Shown: piece after piece, positions 63,369 through 64,000 of the stretch
Numbering within the stretch: the stretch's first letter is position 1
How the letters are laid out: the number at the start of each line of letters is the position of its first letter
DNA from: Marivirga tractuosa DSM 4126
Lineage (GTDB): Bacteria > Bacteroidota > Bacteroidia > Cytophagales > Cyclobacteriaceae
NCBI RefSeq assembly: GCF_000183425.1
Contig: NC_014759.1
Coordinates: 1,488,001 to 1,552,000 of the forward strand
DNA length: 64,000 bases
Direction: 5' to 3'
Program-made: the position numbers and the translations under genes
The notes under the pieces: generated by a model
What the model was told of the DNA's origin: nothing
Seen by the model: the letters and a program-made list of their open reading frames with translations, nothing else
Database searches by the model: none

Positions 63369-64000
63369 TTATTGATTTTTGTATACTACACCCTTTTTCA
63401 TAACAAAATCAACCGACTCCATCGTCTTAATGTTTTCTGTTGGATCATCACTTACCGCAATAATATCTGCCATTTTACCCTCTGATATTGAACCATACTT
63501 ATCATAAACCTTCAATAATTTTGCTGGAGTTACAGTAGCCGAAATGATTGATTCCATAGGTTTCATTCCTGCTTCCACCATATAACCAAATTCCTTTCCA
63601 TTATCTCCGTGTTTAAAAACACCAGCATCAGTACCAAAAGCAATATTCACTCCCTTTTTATACGCTTTTCCAAATGTATCTTGAATTTTAGGACCGATAG
63701 CTTTAGCTTTAGGAACCACCACTTCAGGATAATATCCTTCAATTTCGGCCAGTTCTGCCACACTTTTACCTGCTGTAATAGTGGGCACATAATAAGCATC
63801 ATATTCTTTCATCAGTTCCATTGTTTCTTCAGACATCAAAGTACCGTGCTCAATGGTTTTGATTCCCGCCCTGATTGCGCGCTGCATTCCTTCATCGCCA
63901 TGTGCATGTGCTGCGGTTAGCATCCCATAATCATTAGCTGTTTCCACTATGGCTTTCAATTCATCTTCAAAAAACTGTGGGTTCTGACCATTTTTCGCCA
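63369..64000 (-). CDS. Amidohydrolase family protein (partial, 3' part)
   Basis: C-terminal about 210 residues of a metal-dependent amidohydrolase (imidazolonepropionase/prolidase-like). Metal site motifs: AAHAHGDEGMQRAIRAGIKT (HxHG), IEHGTLMSEETMELM, and NIAFGTDAGVFKHGDN (Asp). The end (LKVYDKYGSISEGKMADIIA) is the typical C-terminal beta-sandwich part of the family. The frame stays open through the right edge of the window, so the start lies beyond 64000. Many Bacteroidota homologues are exported; that cannot be seen here. Confidence 0.9.
   Translation of the reverse strand, partial: AKNGQNPQFFEDELKAIVETANDYGMLTAAHAHGDEGMQRAIRAGIKTIEHGTLMSEETMELMKEYDAYYVPTITAGKSVAELAEIEGYYPEVVVPKAKAIGPKIQDTFGKAYKKGVNIAFGTDAGVFKHGDNGKEFGYMVEAGMKPMESIISATVTPAKLLKVYDKYGSISEGKMADIIAVSDDPTENIKTMESVDFVMKKGVVYKNQ

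Overview
The window looks like a chromosomal segment of a marine-type Bacteroidota, most likely order Cytophagales (Marivirga-like; this is an inference from protein style, not a database match). Supporting signs are a type IX secretion (T9SS) locus with a PorP/SprF protein and a giant type B CTD adhesin, CarboxypepD-like plus beta-barrel outer membrane proteins, TAnnTTTG-type promoter elements, AT-rich DNA with weak Shine-Dalgarno sites, and KDOPS-like DAHP synthase fused to chorismate mutase.

Region 1 (1-22.6 kb) reads as an accessory island. It carries a DnaC/IstB-like ATPase and a large minus-strand heavy-metal efflux operon: DUF6660, a CzcA-type RND pump fused to its own outer membrane factor, a membrane fusion protein, two CDF transporters, a Fur-family regulator and DUF3703. 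Next come a YdeI-like protein, an ankyrin protein, a probable HsdS tail remnant followed by RhuM and an unknown 307-aa protein, and a mercury operon (ArsR, MerTP fusion, disulfide oxidoreductase, GDCCVxC protein). About 1.2 kb of palindrome-rich noncoding DNA, an unknown membrane protein and a phage-like cassette (256-aa conserved protein, DUF5675 protein, small membrane protein, divergent small HTH protein) follow. The island seems to end at about 22.6 kb in a truncated tRNA-Pro 3' end with its terminator. No intact tRNA, rRNA, integrase or transposase was found in the window.

Region 2 (22.9-42.4 kb): an AraC C-terminal remnant before a membrane protein; a T9SS block (OmpA/PD40 protein, PorP/SprF, 2731-aa adhesin); an orphan PAS histidine kinase; an ECF sigma / small membrane anti-sigma / CpxP-like triad resembling the CnrHYX layout; and a second Spy-like protein next to an outer membrane beta-barrel protein.

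Region 3 (43-51.3 kb): a membrane-bound LytTR regulator with two pairs of TACC direct repeats before a CPBP protease gene, then YjbQ, a PH-like membrane protein, AlkB, a SOUL protein, a universal stress protein, a lipoprotein, lysyl-tRNA synthetase and proline dehydrogenase.

Region 4 (51.4-59.6 kb): shikimate/aromatic genes in two blocks (DAHP synthase-chorismate mutase copy 1 plus a short prephenate dehydratase; then copy 2, aroB, aroA), split by a HEPN/MNT toxin-antitoxin pair, a VOC protein and two SRPBCC proteins. Copy 2 is preceded by a 26-codon leader peptide containing alternating Phe and Tyr codons and a full set of mutually exclusive hairpins ending in a GNRA-capped terminator: a textbook-like transcription attenuator. 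I consider this the strongest new regulatory observation in the window.

Region 5 (59.5-64 kb): a metal/cobalamin-receptor-like protein, two YfiR-family paralogues, an M42 aminopeptidase, a small membrane protein and the C-terminal part of an amidohydrolase that runs off the window.
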